In this document: positions 32,746 to 45,683 of the stretch, piece by piece
Layout of the letters: each line of letters opens with the position of its first letter
Position numbering within the stretch: position 1 is the first letter of the stretch
Assembly: GCA_021234155.1 (NCBI GenBank)
Contig: JAJEKV010000003.1
Location: 21,915,569-21,979,568 of the forward strand
Direction: 5' to 3'
Source of the DNA: Isoetes taiwanensis
Lineage: Eukaryota; Streptophyta; Lycopodiopsida; Isoetales; Isoetaceae
Length of the DNA stretch: 64,000 nt
Program-made: the position numbers and the translations under genes
Notes under the pieces: model-generated
What the model was told of the DNA's origin: nothing
The model's database searches: none
Seen by the model: only the letters and a program-made list of their open reading frames with translations

Positions 32746-33930
32746 GAATATGGCACTATCAGATTGTATTCTGCCATAGATGACTCTGCCAAAGCACCCA
32801 TAGCCAGATTTGGTTTCACCTTTCTTCATAGATGCAACGACCTTGTTTAAACCTGAGCTGGCTTGCTCTGTGACAATAACCTGCATTAGAATTATAATCA
32901 TATGCAACATAGCCTTTTCGTGCATGAACTTCAAACCTGAATTCCAATGTTTGCTACAATATGCCATTCTGCGCTAAATTTAGATGTAACTGTAGCTTTT
33001 TATGTCTAATGCTGAAGGAACTGCATGCAAAAACACACCTTTCAAAAGCTGTCCTCTCCTCCAACTCAGCTTCATACTTGACTGCATTGTAACAGTAATG
33101 AAAAATTGCTAGAAAACCTGAGTTAAAATGAGCATAGAACATACAAACAAGCTAGGATGAAATATAACTACAACAGCATGATGGCATAGCTCCGACAAAG
33201 AAAACTGGATTTGCACTTCCAAAATACAGACACGGCGCATCCATAACTGCCCCTGTTTCATAGACAATTTGAGCAGAGAATATAGAGACGTTCACTGGAA
33301 TAGTTGTTTCGATGAAGCCGCTGCCAATAGACATTAGACCAGACAGCCAAATCAGCACATAAGTCGGCGAAAGCAGAGACCCAAGCCTACAGCGCCATGA
33401 AATCCAAGATGATTAAACAACAGACGCCCTTGCAGAGTCGTCCAACCTTCTCTAACCAAAAACCTTTCTTCAAACGACCTGCCATCCACTACACAGTATA
33501 ATAACACATAAACAAACAGAGTTCTCAAAGCCGTGGCTGCAAAAAACTTGCCATTTCATTTCAAAGACATTTCAGCTAAACAGTCACTACTCAAAATCAC
33601 ACTTAACGTAAGACTTATGCAGTAATGTAACTACAGCATAAACTTTCACACCCATATCCTGCATTTTCAAAGACTCAGATAGCAAACCCAAAACAAAATG
33701 CTGCATTTTGAATACCGACCTCGAGAAGCGATTGTGTTGCCAAAAATGGAACTCTGCGAGGATGCAGACAATTTGGTGCTTAATCCGATACCAAGATGTT
33801 GCACTGCAGCTTTAGAAATGGAGAGAGGCAAAGGCGGCACAGCAGCAAGAAGACGCCATGGCCATTGCCATGGCATAAAGTCGATGCCGGAGAGGTCGCT
33901 TGTGGAGGTTTTTGGCCAAACATCCCTCAT
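32700..33930 (-). CDS. Possible multi-exon gene of unknown function (tentative)
   Basis: Several protein-like blocks have splice-like borders on the minus strand: a frame starting MRDVWPKTSTSD at 33,930 and ending before GGTCGGT at about 33,720; AWVSAFADLCADLAVW after GCTGTAG at about 33,386; KYEAELEERTAFER (about 33,085-33,040); and SMKKGETKSGYGCFGR (about 32,840-32,790). Their phases do not all join, so the model is incomplete or the locus is decayed. I do not recognise the family. Confidence 0.3.
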
Positions 33931-33961
33931 CCTATTTTTGCCTGCAGAACCGGGGATTTAA

Positions 33962-34730
33962 GCGAATAGGATGCATACATAGATGTTCTTAAACCTGTTC
34001 TTGGGATCTTCTGAAATGTAAAGACGGCGGAGAAGCAGAAAAGTGAAGAGCAAAAAATGAACACTACAACCGAAATGCTGCTCCTCAAATCCGCTTCAAC
34101 CAGATTTGCGCTTCAGTAGACTCTTGGCAATGGTAATACTTAGAATTCCACAAATAGAAACGAAAGTAAATCAATTTTTTCCAAGGTTAAACGCCTAACC
34201 GCCAGCATCGGGGTCAACCTCCGAGCCATATCTGCTCGCCATAAATGCCTAATCTGCTAGCGACAGCAGCAATACCTAGCTCCATGATGCAGTCCGGCGG
34301 AGTAGACGCCGGAAGGAAGGAACCTGACATTGCCATAAATGCACCATGCCCGCCATAAATGCCATAAAATCTGCTATAAATGCTACGAAGTCAACGTGTC
34401 ATGCAATCATAATTTTGAAGGAACAAATTCCGTGCGAACAGAAATAGGATACTGAATTACATAGGAAGGATAAAGCAGTGTATTTTGTTCTTAAAAAAAT
34501 TGAAGTCTAATATTTCTGGGCTGAGGAAAGACGTGGGGTCGACACGTATGGTTATATTGCATTTTCGAATTCAAGAAAAAAGAAAAAACCCAGGGATGCC
34601 CCACCCAGGGATGCCCCGTTCTTCCCCTGCAAGCAATCCGGCCTGCTCCAATTAGGCGAATTTCGGCCCTGCCATAGCCAAGCCAGGCTCGTCCTTATTG
34701 CTCAAACCTCGAACCGAGAGGTGCTAAAAT
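33962..34730. other. Intergenic, no supported gene
   Basis: Several CATAAATGC-like repeats at 34,240-34,385; no gene recognised. Confidence 0.4.
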
Positions 34731-34736
34731 GCAGAA

Positions 34737-36126
34737 TGTCTTCCTGTGGTGGGCTTCAGCTACGCACCTTATGATCCAGAGGTAAATCTTCTTTCTCAAA
34801 GGCCTAAATTTCTGAGATATTGCCCTAAAAGGCGCCTAGAATTTCTGCATAGAGGGGATGTGGCAAGGCTTCGGAGATCTGCTGGGATTTCTTCGCCTCA
34901 GAATTCTCAAACTTCTTTGCAACTTAGGTCAGCTAAGTCTAGGGCTCTCTGCAATGAAACAGACAGCCCTTCATCAAAGGTGGGAGAGGCCACTCCCACA
35001 TCTAAGCTTGTTAGTGATGCACCCTTCCAATTTAGGGCAAGTGATGATCAGTTTGAATTTAGGGTAAATGACAAAGAACTGTCAAATGTATGTGATCCTC
35101 GTGGTCGATATTCATTCAAATAATCCAATGATTCACTGTATGTGAGTTAGCTTCAGATTTGCCATCGATCCCCCTGGTCTAGAAAATAGATACTAACTTC
35201 AGCTCGATTAGTTCTACCATCAAAAACCCGAAATCGTTAATGCACAGTTGCATGTTCATGATCTCAACCGTCAGAAACCGCATTCGGTTTCACATATTGA
35301 GGCCACACAATCACCATCTTCATCCAGGCCAAGGCTTAAGATTTTGTTCCTTTTTAGCCTTATGCTTCTTTCCTCGGTTTTGGTTGCCGGCATATTTATA
35401 TTGGTGGATAGATTTGAAGACGAGTTGTTCCGCATTTTCTTCTACTCTGCAGCCCAAATGAAGGGAGCAATATTTCTGATTCTTTGAGTCATGAAAACTC
35501 TATGTGCATGGTGGTGGAAGATTATCTTTGGTCCGAGGAAGGTATCCTTCATAATCGGTCCGTGATCTGTTGGAAAATGATAACTCGATCCATATCTTTG
35601 CTATAGTAGAAGAAAATTGTGGTTCAGGTGGTGTTCATGGCATGCATGACATTTTAGATGTGGAAAAAGTATCTCCAGCTTCACCAGAGACTCTTCTGGA
35701 ACTCCAAAAAGAACTAGAAGAAAAAATAGACGAGTTTGGTACTCTTGACACAGAACACCAGTTAGATTACCATAACGATGTTGATGCATTGTTCTAATAC
35801 ACGGAGCAACAAAACGCTTCGGATAAATTGCAACCAAGATCTTTTGATGATGGATGGTTATGTTCCAGTTATTGGAAAGATGAAGTTTTGCTAATCTGCA
35901 GATCCACGCATCTAAATGTGACTTCAGAGGAAGCTGACTCTATTACAGTTGATGCTTCAAATAGTAATAGCAGCTTATTTTTTAACAATTCGTGTACAGA
36001 AAATGATGTCTCTGATGCTTTCAGAGTGTCCGATGACAGTTTATGTGGGAGGCAGAACAAACGTTGCAGCCTGTGCCACGCATTTGTGGGAGATGGGGGC
36101 ACAACTAAATTAATGAGCAAGAAGTG
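34737..36126 (+). pseudogene. Decayed gene for a plant protein with one membrane segment
   Basis: The first frame (to 35,123) encodes VVGFSYAPYDPEV and RPKFLRYCPKRRLEFL, a motif style I associate with plant-specific proteins of unknown function. After stops, a second block (35,325-35,405) encodes RLKILFLFSLMLLSSVLVAG, a clear membrane helix. Later blocks (35,600-35,797 and 35,828-36,127) are acidic and serine-rich, separated by stops and frame changes. No consistent splicing rescues the frame. A real gene with several introns remains possible. Confidence 0.45.
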
Positions 36127-36129
36127 AAA

Positions 36130-37420
36130 CATGAGTACTGATGCACTAGGTACAAATTTTTCAGCGGAAGATTCCTTGGTGAAATTTTTGAAGGATGTTG
36201 TAGCCAAAGCTTAACAAAATGTCAAAAGGTTAATGTGATGAAAGAGATTATTTGAAGGATGTCATAGTAAAAAGCCATGGAGAATGTCAAAAGGTTCCTG
36301 CCGCAATTTTTTCACGATGACTACTTTGTGGCACAAGGTAGAGAAGAAGGATTTGTACAAATGACAAGCCTCTTTAACTTCTCTTTGAGAAAATCTTGAG
36401 GCCAACTAGCCCTTTTCAAATATCATTGGCATTAAACATTGAAACACAAATGTTGGTATTAACTCCTTTTCTCGGAGAATAAGCAATGCAATGACGGAGG
36501 AATAAGCATCGGCCTGTGCCAGCAGCCTTCCAAAATAGAGTTGAAGCTCAAAATACCTCGGCATTTTGGGCTTTAGAATCTAATACCAAGAGATGGAAAA
36601 GGTTATCCATGCATGAGGAATTATGGGTGATTTCTTGAGAACAACATAAGTTTCATGCACAAATTATATAAGGACAGGTGGATGGTCTAGAGTGGATGGT
36701 CTAGACATTATACGTCTTCCATCATTTGGCAATACCTTGGATTTATCAATTATAAAACACTTCATTTGTCTAAAAAATAAAGAAAAAGAAAATTGCTCTA
36801 GATTAACATGTGTCTTCAATTGGTGATATGGTGCCTTGGTGCACATTGACTGTTAGGTATGTAGAGTATGACTAAATACGTTTTAGCCTTGCAGGTTTAT
36901 GATTATATTAGGTATATATGGTATGACGAATAGGTTCTAGCCTTGCAAGTTTATGATAACATGCCGTATGAAGGCATATGTCCAGACAACGGTAGCACTG
37001 AGACTATGGAAAGTACTGAGGTACTGAGGTTCACAACCAATCGTGGAAAGTGAACTTTTTAATCTTCTTATTGGAACAATTTGATTGAAATGTATGCCAA
37101 TGGCAGCACGAGGAGTGCACTCCAATCCATTGTCAAATAAAGATGTGGTGTGGTGTGATGGAATGCATTAGTTGCAAGATCTTCTCAAGTTGGTGTTATA
37201 CAGAATTAGTGTGGCATTTATTGGTATCTTTATAGCATGCATTTGGGCTCACCTAGTTGATGAAGGTCGAACACTAGAAAGGTAACTTTAAATCACTCCA
37301 CATCTTAGAAAAACTTAGAAGTGCACTGGTGTTCTTATATTACATCATGCAATCCCCTATAGTCCACTTTTAGGAGAGATGAAGGTTATCTTTGGCACCA
37401 AGTGTGTCTCACACCGTTTC
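36130..37420. other. Intergenic with a short tandem duplication
   Basis: A two-copy duplication of about 53 bp lies at 36,853-36,905 and 36,908-36,959 (TTAGGTATGTAGAGTATGAC and a variant). No gene recognised. Confidence 0.5.
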
Positions 37421-37575
37421 GAATAGGGATAAATCCATTATTATAACAAACTGGACGTTAATAGTGGGTCCAACCTCACAGATTTGGAACTAAAGACATC
37501 GAAACAGAGATCAATCCATTACTACAACAAACTGGACGTCAATAGTGGTCCAACCTCATAGATTTGGAACTAAAG
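37421..37575. repeat. Two-copy tandem duplication (about 75 bp) beside a SINE hairpin
   Basis: Copies at 37,421-37,496 and 37,501-37,575 share ACAAACTGGACGT and GATTTGGAACTAAAGA. The second copy runs straight into the SINE hairpin. Confidence 0.75.
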
Positions 37576-37617
37576 AAATGTTCGCGGCGGCCTTGGCCGC
37601 CGCGATAAATTTCTTGT
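37574..37617 (+). mobile_element. SINE 3' hairpin, plus orientation
   Basis: Perfect hairpin CGCGGCGGCC-TT-GGCCGCCGCG between AGAAATGTT and ATAAATTTCTT, ending CTTGTAC. The tRNA-like head is not recognisable upstream. A further trace of the terminus (GATAAATTTTCTTGTACT) lies at 37,861-37,878. Confidence 0.6.
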
Positions 37618-37930
37618 ACTAGATAAATTATTTTAGTCGTAACCTTATATAAGAGCATCTTGTTGTGTTCATATCGTTCATTCTCATGAGGAAAATCATC
37701 TTCCATTTTAACTTCATAGGCTTCCAATATTAAACACTTCAAGAAGATTAAGATGTACAATTATCACCTACTAGCTTTAGTTATTCTGGTATTTAAGAAA
37801 TAGTCATATTATATCATGACCATATCCTACACTTGTATTAGAGGCGTAAATTTCTTGAGGTGATAAATTTTCTTGTACTTTAATGAGTAACCATGCATGT
37901 TGAGCAGCAAAGCTAGGATGTCTGCAAGAT

Positions 37931-39949
37931 CTACAAGTTTTGATCAAGTGCCAAAACATGATAAACTATACAAATAGCTCCATCCTTCATATGTAATGAT
38001 GAAAATATAGCTTCAAATATTTTTGCAAAAGTTTGGGAACATACTGTTTGTATGCGTGTAATCAAATAATGTTCTGTCAAGATTGAACAAATATTTGGAA
38101 CGTGATCTGCAAATCTAATTGGGAGGCTTCCATGCAAGAGGGAAGCCAAAACCTTCAAGTTATTGCCAGCATGCACTGAACTATTTCCTACTTCGTCAGA
38201 TCTGCAAATAGCCTGATGGGATCTACAAAGAAGACTAGAAGCATAACAAAATTTAAGACCTGCAAGTGGACACAACCATATCATAACTAAAGCTACAATT
38301 GCAGGATTGCATGGGCTTACCCTGCTTCTATCAGTGGGTCATTGCATGCTTGAACCATCATCAGAATCAAAGTCTGTAAATGTATCATTGCATTGTGTTT
38401 TGCATAAACAAGTATAAGATGCAAAAACTTTGCTGCAAGTTCTTTTTGTTCAGATGTACAAGTCTGAACATTGGCATTAATTGCATGTAGTAAGATGCCA
38501 ATACACCTCTTCACCGTTATTCTTGATTCCAAGCATGGCCTACCTACATTATAGATCTGAAGTTAGGTATATATGGTTCTATAAAAATAGAAATGAAAGT
38601 GAAAATGAACAATACGTTTTACTGGTAACAATATGTTTTGCTGAGGTACTTCTGTATTCTCGAGTAGATACTGCTTCGTGTCTTTGACCGCAGCTTCATT
38701 TTCCTTCTCATAACCACATTTATTAATTTTAGATATTATCATACTGTTTGGCTACAACAAACGAGGTTACATTGGATCATAAACATTCTACAGACGAATT
38801 TCCTCCATTGAATTAAAAACTAGGATCTGCAGTTCAAGAGTTATATCAAATTGAGTATATATCTGATGCTTGTTTGGGATTCTGGCCAAGAGCAAATGAA
38901 GAAAGGCTATTGTGGTCTCCAAAACCTGAAAACCGAACAAAAATCGAAATTAAACCATGGAAAAACGTCCTACAAACAGTAAGAACAAAATCTTACCTTG
39001 CACGAAGATAATCCAGATCCAGTAGCAAGGTTTCAAAGAAGACTGGAATGTTCATACAACATATCAAAAGAGCTTGAATTGGCTTAAACTGTCAAACCTC
39101 TAAAACACCAGATTATGAATGTTACCTCTAAAACACCATATGGCTGGAGCATGCGCTGAAAAGTAGCCATCTTTTCAATGTCCCCCAGTAACCTGCACAA
39201 CATAATTGTTATTGAAACTTGTGGAATGATGCTCATGGATAAAACACACGTACTTACTAAAACACGTACAGAGCAAACATATTAAGGCCATGACGAATAT
39301 CCTTAAGAGATGCATCTTGTCGTGATTAAGCAAGTAAAAAGTAAAAGGCGTTCACATAGTATACCTCAAGAGGGATAGTCTGGTTGGAAACAATCACAGG
39401 CTTTGCATGAAAGATGGTGGCAATGTCTAGGACATCATGATGGAGAAGCTGCCATAATCTTCATAAACCTAAGTTCCATATCTGCAAATAAGACATATGC
39501 GATGTCTTGGACCTGGGCATATATGCATTGATAACACCGTCATGATAATTGTTGATATCATTGAGCTCCTATATGACTTAATCCTACAACCTGGAGAATA
39601 CATATACGCTTTGAATTCTGGCAAAGCAGTTTTGCAGATGATTCATCCGATCCAAGAACAAGTGTAGTGATCCTTGACAACCCCCATTTCTCAGTGTGCC
39701 CACTGCAAGGCTCTACAAATAATCATGCCTAAATTTATAAACACAGAGAATCAACCACAGTTTCTGGCTGGCCCATCCATGTATATTATATTCTTACCTA
39801 GCAAGTACACCAGTTACTCTGTCGAGGACACCAAGTGCAGCATCTACCAACATACAAATTGTGTGAGATTTATACCTAGAACGTGTGCAAAATCTATCTG
39901 TCAAGCTATGAACAAATGCATCATCTGGAGATATATCTTCACACTGCAT
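37931..39949 (-). CDS. Multi-exon gene for a helical (ARM/HEAT-like) protein
   Basis: Start ATG at 39,949 (MQCEDISPDDAF). Exons with matching phases: 39,949-39,798, 39,702-39,591 and 39,448-39,365. Then come an ASLKDIRHGLNMFAL block (about 39,312-39,267), 39,192-39,126, about 39,046-39,001, 38,925-38,792, 38,539-38,321 and a last exon to the stop at 37,931. About 385 residues, mostly amphipathic helices such as TVKRCIGILLHAINANVQ and AAKFLHLILVYAKHN, suggesting an ARM/HEAT-like scaffold. Three junctions (into the ASLKD exon, around the 46-nt exon, and into the last exon) are off by one or two bases with my chosen sites. Either true sites differ or the gene is decaying. I do not recognise the family. 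Confidence 0.5.
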
Positions 39950-41400
39950 CGGTGAAAAAGAAAAAAGGGGAAGGGATATAGAAAAAGAAAAAAAAAAGCT
40001 TGGCTTGGCTTGGCCATGGCGAAATAGAAGAGAACAGAGAAGGTGGAGATTAGAACGGCAGTGAAGTCGGAAAGAACGAGATCAAAATAACGGAGAGGTC
40101 GAATACTCCGGCAGACAAATACTTGCTTTTCTAATTTCCCTGACCCTACGATCAGAAAATAAAGAATTAGACGGCTAAAAATGAAAGCAGCTGACGTGGC
40201 ACGACACATGGTATAGCTAGAAACGCAGGAAACTGGGCAGGGGGGGTAGGCAACCTTGCTAATAAATATTATCAATAGTAAACAAATACAATCTAATTTG
40301 AAATATTGTTCTTGCTATATTTTAGAAACAGGCTTCTAAATCTCATAATAGCATAACTAGCAAATTTGTCATTGCATGCTCATGTTTGGAATTTATAAGA
40401 GTTCAGAATTCAGATAGGTCTGGATTTTACATGTAAACTGAAATTTTCATGCTAGATTTTTTTGCCATCCTGCAAACATCTAATCCAAAGGGGATGGAAT
40501 TATGGAATTCCTTGTACCCCCTTGTCGAATATGACTATCTTATTAGAACCAAGGGGGCTTCACCTGTTCACCATGTGGAACCTGTCAAAGCCACGTGCAT
40601 GAATGAGAGGGGGTGGTTTTCGACCCTTTTCCGAATGTATACTAGAGGTCATATTGGGTTTTTAGATGTTCTTCTAGTCTAGTTATAAAACCATACAGAA
40701 AGGGGTCAAATTTGCCTACCAGAGACACGTATGCTAGGGAGTTTTTGGCTACCCTATGCACGCAGGTGGTATGTCCTGTATAAAGAAGGTGGATCCTCAG
40801 GGAATAGAACTTATATATCTAATGGATGCATTGATCATAGAAACAAGCTAGACTAGAATCAAATAACATGGTTATGTAAAGCAAAAGCAAATAGGAGTTG
40901 TCCATCCTTCTTTGAAATTTCTGACTAAAACTTTATTAGATCAAATGTGATGGTTATTTTTGTCTATTGTTGTGGTGCTCTAGTGGTGAAGCTTTTCAGT
41001 TGAAGTATCCCTCGTTCATGTCGAAATCTAATGGCTACCATTGCATGAGTATAATTCTCATTTTTAGGATTGGTCCTGAGATACAATCAAGTGGTCGAAG
41101 TGAAGTGATGTTCTCATTGAGCTTTTGAAATTTTTCTAATACAATGAGCCCCTAGTAGGGTAGGCGACAATGCTTAACAGCATATGCTCCAAAGCATAAA
41201 CAAGTCTCGAGAGCATGTAATTTGCCAAAATTGTAAATAAGTACAAAGAGTATCGCCTAGAAGCCAAAAATTAAGTGTCCCCATCCAACGTCCCATGTTG
41301 AGAGCGAACACCTGCCATGGAGCCGAAGAGAGTGTAGACAAGTCCTAACTCTAGGTACTTCTGTGGACTACAGACAGAAAATAAACCTGGCAAAAAATTA
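39950..41400. other. 5' flank of the helical-protein gene, then intergenic
   Basis: 39,950-40,150 is pyrimidine-rich on the minus strand and probably holds the 5' UTR of the gene to its left. The rest shows no recognised gene. The missing recombinase catalytic part of the DIRS-like remnant would fall at 40.7-41.4 kb, but I cannot see it. Confidence 0.4.
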
Positions 41401-41404
41401 CCCG

Positions 41405-42745
41405 TTAGATATTAGATATTTCACAGTAGGCAGGGAACGATGCTAGACGAGAAGAAATAAATGACAATGCTCGGAAGAGGTGGAGCCATGGGGAGAGAAT
41501 ATTACGGTCGATCAACTGGGAAAGAAAATGCAGCGCCCATGGAGCAGACAATGTCGGAAGGGACGGAAGTAGCAGTGCCTGGCGGATCAAGGCAAGAAAG
41601 GGAGACGAGAAATTGACTAAGCTATGCAAAAAGTCAATTGGGGCATAAGCGATCCTTATGGAGGTAGGACTGCAATGGGGGGATATCAAAGAAGAGAAGA
41701 ACGCAGCAACATGCAAGGAGGAGGCAGGTAAGGCTACAACCTGTTGTGAGCAGTACCAATGACGAAAATGTAACCAGGCGAATGAATAACTGAGCAAGAT
41801 AGAAGACGCAGGGGATTGAAGGACGGATACCAAAGCCGAGGTAAAGAAGGGCAAAGGGGGGCCATCATAAAATGGCAAGATATGTGGAAAAAACAAAAAA
41901 AAGGATAAACACAATAGTCAAAATCAAATAATTGAATAAAACAGGGGCAACTCTTAAAGAAAACGAGTTATACATCAAAAAGTTATAATGTAAAGCGAAT
42001 AAAGCTAAGAAATGAAACAATGTAAGAAGAAAACGAGTTACACATCAAAAAAGTTACAATGTAAAGCGAATAAAGCTGCATGTCGGCGAAAAACCATGAT
42101 GCAGGAAGAGGGCGATGGGAGTAAGACATGTGAGAATTCATGAGAAAACCGCATCCTGAACAAAAGGTTGCCAAGAAGAGGAGTCGGCTGCAAGCAACAG
42201 CCACCAAGGGTGCGGAAGGCCAAGAGAAAACAAGTAGTGTAAGACGGGCTCTGCAAAGATGAGCATGATGCAAAAGTTCGAGAACCAAGGACGGCAGAGG
42301 AAAGTAATAGTTATTGAACAAATGCCAATCATAGGAAAAGGCGTCAGGTGCAATACGATGAGGGTAACAATCCTCAATATTGAAAATGGGCAGCAGGGCA
42401 TTAGAAGAACTAGCAAATCGATCCACATGATGAGGGCAACGCTTATCCAAGAGATGAAAAACAGAAGGAGATAGGGAAAACTCGTCAAAGGCCCGGATCT
42501 TAGAGGTATAATCAGCCCACTCATTCTCTAAACGTGGAACCCATACCAGATCCAACTGGATACGATGTTGATAGCAAAAAATTAGTACTTCTAGCAGCAA
42601 AAAATGAAGCACATGAGATCATGAACTGCCATTCTGCAATAAGAAGAACATGTTCTGGTTGTCCCCACGGGCTATCGAGAGTCAGTCAATAATGAAGCAT
42701 ACTGTTACATGATTTAAAAGAGAGCAAAGAGTTCGTGCCGTGTGG
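41405..42745 (-). pseudogene. DIRS-like remnant: RNase H end and tyrosine-recombinase N-terminal part
   Basis: Two long minus frames. 42,612-41,983 encodes QLDLVWVPRLENEWADYTSK, the RNase H end seen in DIRS/Ngaro, then FSLSPSVFHLLDK, HVDRFASSSNALLP and RIAPDAFSYDWHLFNNYYFP, the conserved block that follows RNase H in this group. 41,914-41,405 encodes VALPASSLHVAAFFSSLI and SPTSIRIAYAPIDFLHSL, resembling the helical N-terminal part of a tyrosine recombinase. The catalytic R-H-R-Y part is not visible to the left. Frame breaks and a tandem duplication (41,957-42,006 and 42,028-42,077) show decay. Same strand as the element at 1-2,861, but the two pieces cover different domains. Confidence 0.6.
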
Positions 42746-42749
42746 AAGA

Positions 42750-44310
42750 CTGGAGGCAACCACCTATTGAGAAGACACCAGAGAGGGAAAGAAGCTCAGA
42801 AGTAGGATGTGAAAGCTAATCACCCCATCCCTCAAAACCCAAAATAGATTTGACCACAACAAACGGCTATAAAGGGACTCTGTTAAACTGACTATCAAAG
42901 TTGTATCTCATGTACTGCAAGAGGAGACAAAAGAAGGAAAATAAGGCATCCAACATCTTATTCCCCCAGAGTTCTCTTCCACCATTGGATTATAACTTGG
43001 AGGATCAGCTTTAATATGTTAAACAATGTTTCCACTCTGTTTTCAGTATTACCTCTCTGATAATACCTTAGAAATAGCTGCATTAAGAAACACCTCTTGC
43101 ATGTCGCTTTTTGATAAGGCATATGATTGGCCCGATTAAAACATGAGAGATGTTAACCAAAAAACTTCATCACTACATGGCTGTGAATGCCTCTTGGTAG
43201 ATTAGCAATTGTCCATAACTATTATTTATAGAGTTTTGCAAGGTTGTGAAAATCCCAGGTTATTTGGGCGCACCCTGAGAAGGGATGGATTGAAAGGGAA
43301 TGTACCTTGGACGATCGTGGACGATCTTTTTTGAGAACTGATACAGAGTAAGGCATGGGGGGGAGTGGTCCACGGCGACAGGAATATGAGGCATGGCAAA
43401 ATATCGCAAATATTACAGGTTACCCCTAAGTTTGCCTAACAATATATTAAAGCAAGGGATAACCATTGAAATGGGATACATCCATACTTATAGGGAATCT
43501 TTATACTAATAAAAGATGATTACACTACAAGGATGGGGTCGTGGAGAAAAAAAGGACCATCTATCAATATGTTAAAAGGGCATCGATTATTTTAGACAAA
43601 AGGGCCAAGGTTCTATTTCTAAGGTAACCTTATAATAAAAATGGCCTTTCATTGGAAAAAAGAGGACGAGAATATTTATATATTAAGATCATTGACATGT
43701 TAGAAAACAGTTACGGAGGGCGTCCATTAATATGGCGGCAGTAGCATTTGGTCAGTGCCAAAATGGCCGGCTTCGACCACCTCAGCAGCCGATTATCAAA
43801 GGCATCTGGCCGTGTCTTCTTCTTGAAGCTGTGGCAATCCGGGACAACAAGCCACCCTTGTTCTGCTCTTGGCTGAACCGCCTTGCAGCGTCGGCCTCCT
43901 TTGAATTTGAGAATTATATGAAGGGTCGAGCTTTCTCAGCCATAATTTTGCTGCCATAGAGCATGTGAGTTCCATAACCCTGTGGACCCGGTTGGAGGGT
44001 TAACCATGTAATACAAACTGTTTGTCTGATGTATAATACATTTGGATCTTGTTCTTCAATTAAGATGTTGGTGATCAGTTGTTTAGTTCCCCATAAACAA
44101 TGAATCGTATCATTATCGATTGCAGCAGAGCAGATGTTGGAACCCATCCACTTCTACAACTCTCAAAAATTACACTCCTTTTGTTCAGATCTTAAAGATC
44201 CGACAGCCTGCTCTGTTTTTCAAGGTAATATGGCTCCATATTCGACTGATGCAAGCAATCTGCAATGATTCTGCCCGTAAAATATTTTTTCCTCCTTTAA
44301 TCTTCAATGA
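42750..44310. other. Intergenic, no supported gene
   Basis: No recognised gene. A frame at 43,732-43,959 (plus) starts MAAVAFGQ but shows no known motif. Confidence 0.4.
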
Positions 44311-44315
44311 TTTAC

Positions 44316-44405
44316 GAATCTGTTTGTCATTTCTGGCTTTTCTCATTAATGAATCTGTTTGTCATTTCTGGCTTTTCTCATTAACGAATCTGTTTGTCAT
44401 TTAAA
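44316..44405. repeat. 35-bp tandem repeat, about 2.6 copies
   Basis: Unit GAATCTGTTTGTCATTTCTG plus GCTTTTCTCATTAAT, at 44,316-44,350, 44,351-44,385 and a partial copy to 44,405. Confidence 0.85.
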
Positions 44406-44646
44406 CCTTTAATTTGGCATTTCTTAGTCAGTTTGTGAATCTGTATTTTGAAAGAAAACTCTGCGTTCAAAGGGCTGCCGACTAGGTCTGATAAGGAGGT
44501 TGAACATGTAGAGTTGCTGACAATATGTTACAGATCCATAAATTGGTAATTTAGAGTTCAAAGATAGGATTCGAATTATGCTATTGCAATGGAACGAAAA
44601 TTTGCCTAAACTAAAACAAAACTCTTCAAAACAAAAATGTATCTAT

Positions 44647-45639
44647 GCATGGGTGGCAAGTCTGCAGTAAGAAACACAGTAGAAAAGATTTACCAATTTG
44701 ATAAGCTCCCATAAACCAGAATATTGGGTATCTTCCAATGTGGAGAGCTCCTTCTGTGCCTTGAATTGCTACGCCTAGTTTCCTTAGAAACTCTGGAACT
44801 TAAATCCGAGGAAGCTTGGATGCCTGCTCGGTTGTGACAAAGCATTTAGTTGCAGTAATCACTGAGAGGGTGTTGCTTGCCACTGCAGTTAATATTAAGC
44901 TGCCAAATCTTCTCCTCTGAATACCCTCTGGAGAGTATGGTCGTAGTGCGGTACTCATCTTAAGGAGATCCTGTGAATGCTAGTGAGATGCAATATGGTG
45001 TTGGTACGAGACTATACAGTATTTGCTATCAATAGGCTAGCGAAAGCGGGATTCCTATGGTTGTATTGTTATGATACTAGGATAGGTGCCTGAGGTGCTT
45101 ATCCGAAGGAGAGTTTAAGGAGGCACATGATGGGATAAGTTTGGCTTGTCCTGATTGGGGCTATAGGTGCTGGTGAGGTGAAGCTTGTCGCTGGAATGGG
45201 ACGGTGGCAGGCGTAACCAACAGGCCGATGACTTAGGTCCTTCTATTGCTTGTAATTTCTCTCCTACACTGGATCCACCAGTGTGGGGTTTCTAGACGAC
45301 GTATTGTCTAGATGTGGCGGCATGCATCTGCTTGGCAGATGCTATGGTATGTGTGGTGGATTCCATATATGTGTACTTGCAGTCCATCAGCCATTGCTTC
45401 ATGTTGACACTACTAGATAACTCTTATGCATGTTACTAACGCGTAGAAGCTTGTGCAGGTTGTTTGAAAGCTGGCGGGGCTACGTGTGTGTATAGTTATC
45501 CTGTGTTGTCAACTTCTTATCTGTATACGTGGCTTTAATGTATATAGCCTCGTGGGAGGCAGTACTTGTTTTGTGTACTTTGATGGTTTGATGTGAATAC
45601 AAATCGAATTTTTTGGTACTAAAATTTTGGTTCGTAACA
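44647..45639 (+). repeat. 5' LTR, truncated at its start
   Basis: Matches 50,868-51,865 from GGGTGGCAAGTCTGC to the terminal TAACA. The first roughly 690 bp present in the 3' LTR are absent. Confidence 0.9.
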
Positions 45640-45640
45640 T

Positions 45641-45652
45641 TGGTATCAGAGC
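45641..45652 (+). other. Primer binding site (initiator tRNA-Met)
   Basis: TGGTATCAGAGC begins two bases after the 5' LTR end. It is the standard complement of the 3' end of plant initiator tRNA-Met used for minus-strand priming. Confidence 0.92.
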
Positions 45653-45683
45653 CTGAGTTACGGCTTGGACCTTGAGTAACTGA

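Noticed and set aside
38481..38687. Plus-strand 68-aa ORF
   Set aside because: Overlaps an exon of the minus-strand helical-protein gene and has no motif.
43531..43560. CACTA terminus (CACTACAAGGATGG)
   Set aside because: No matching inverted end found nearby; a single short match is not enough.
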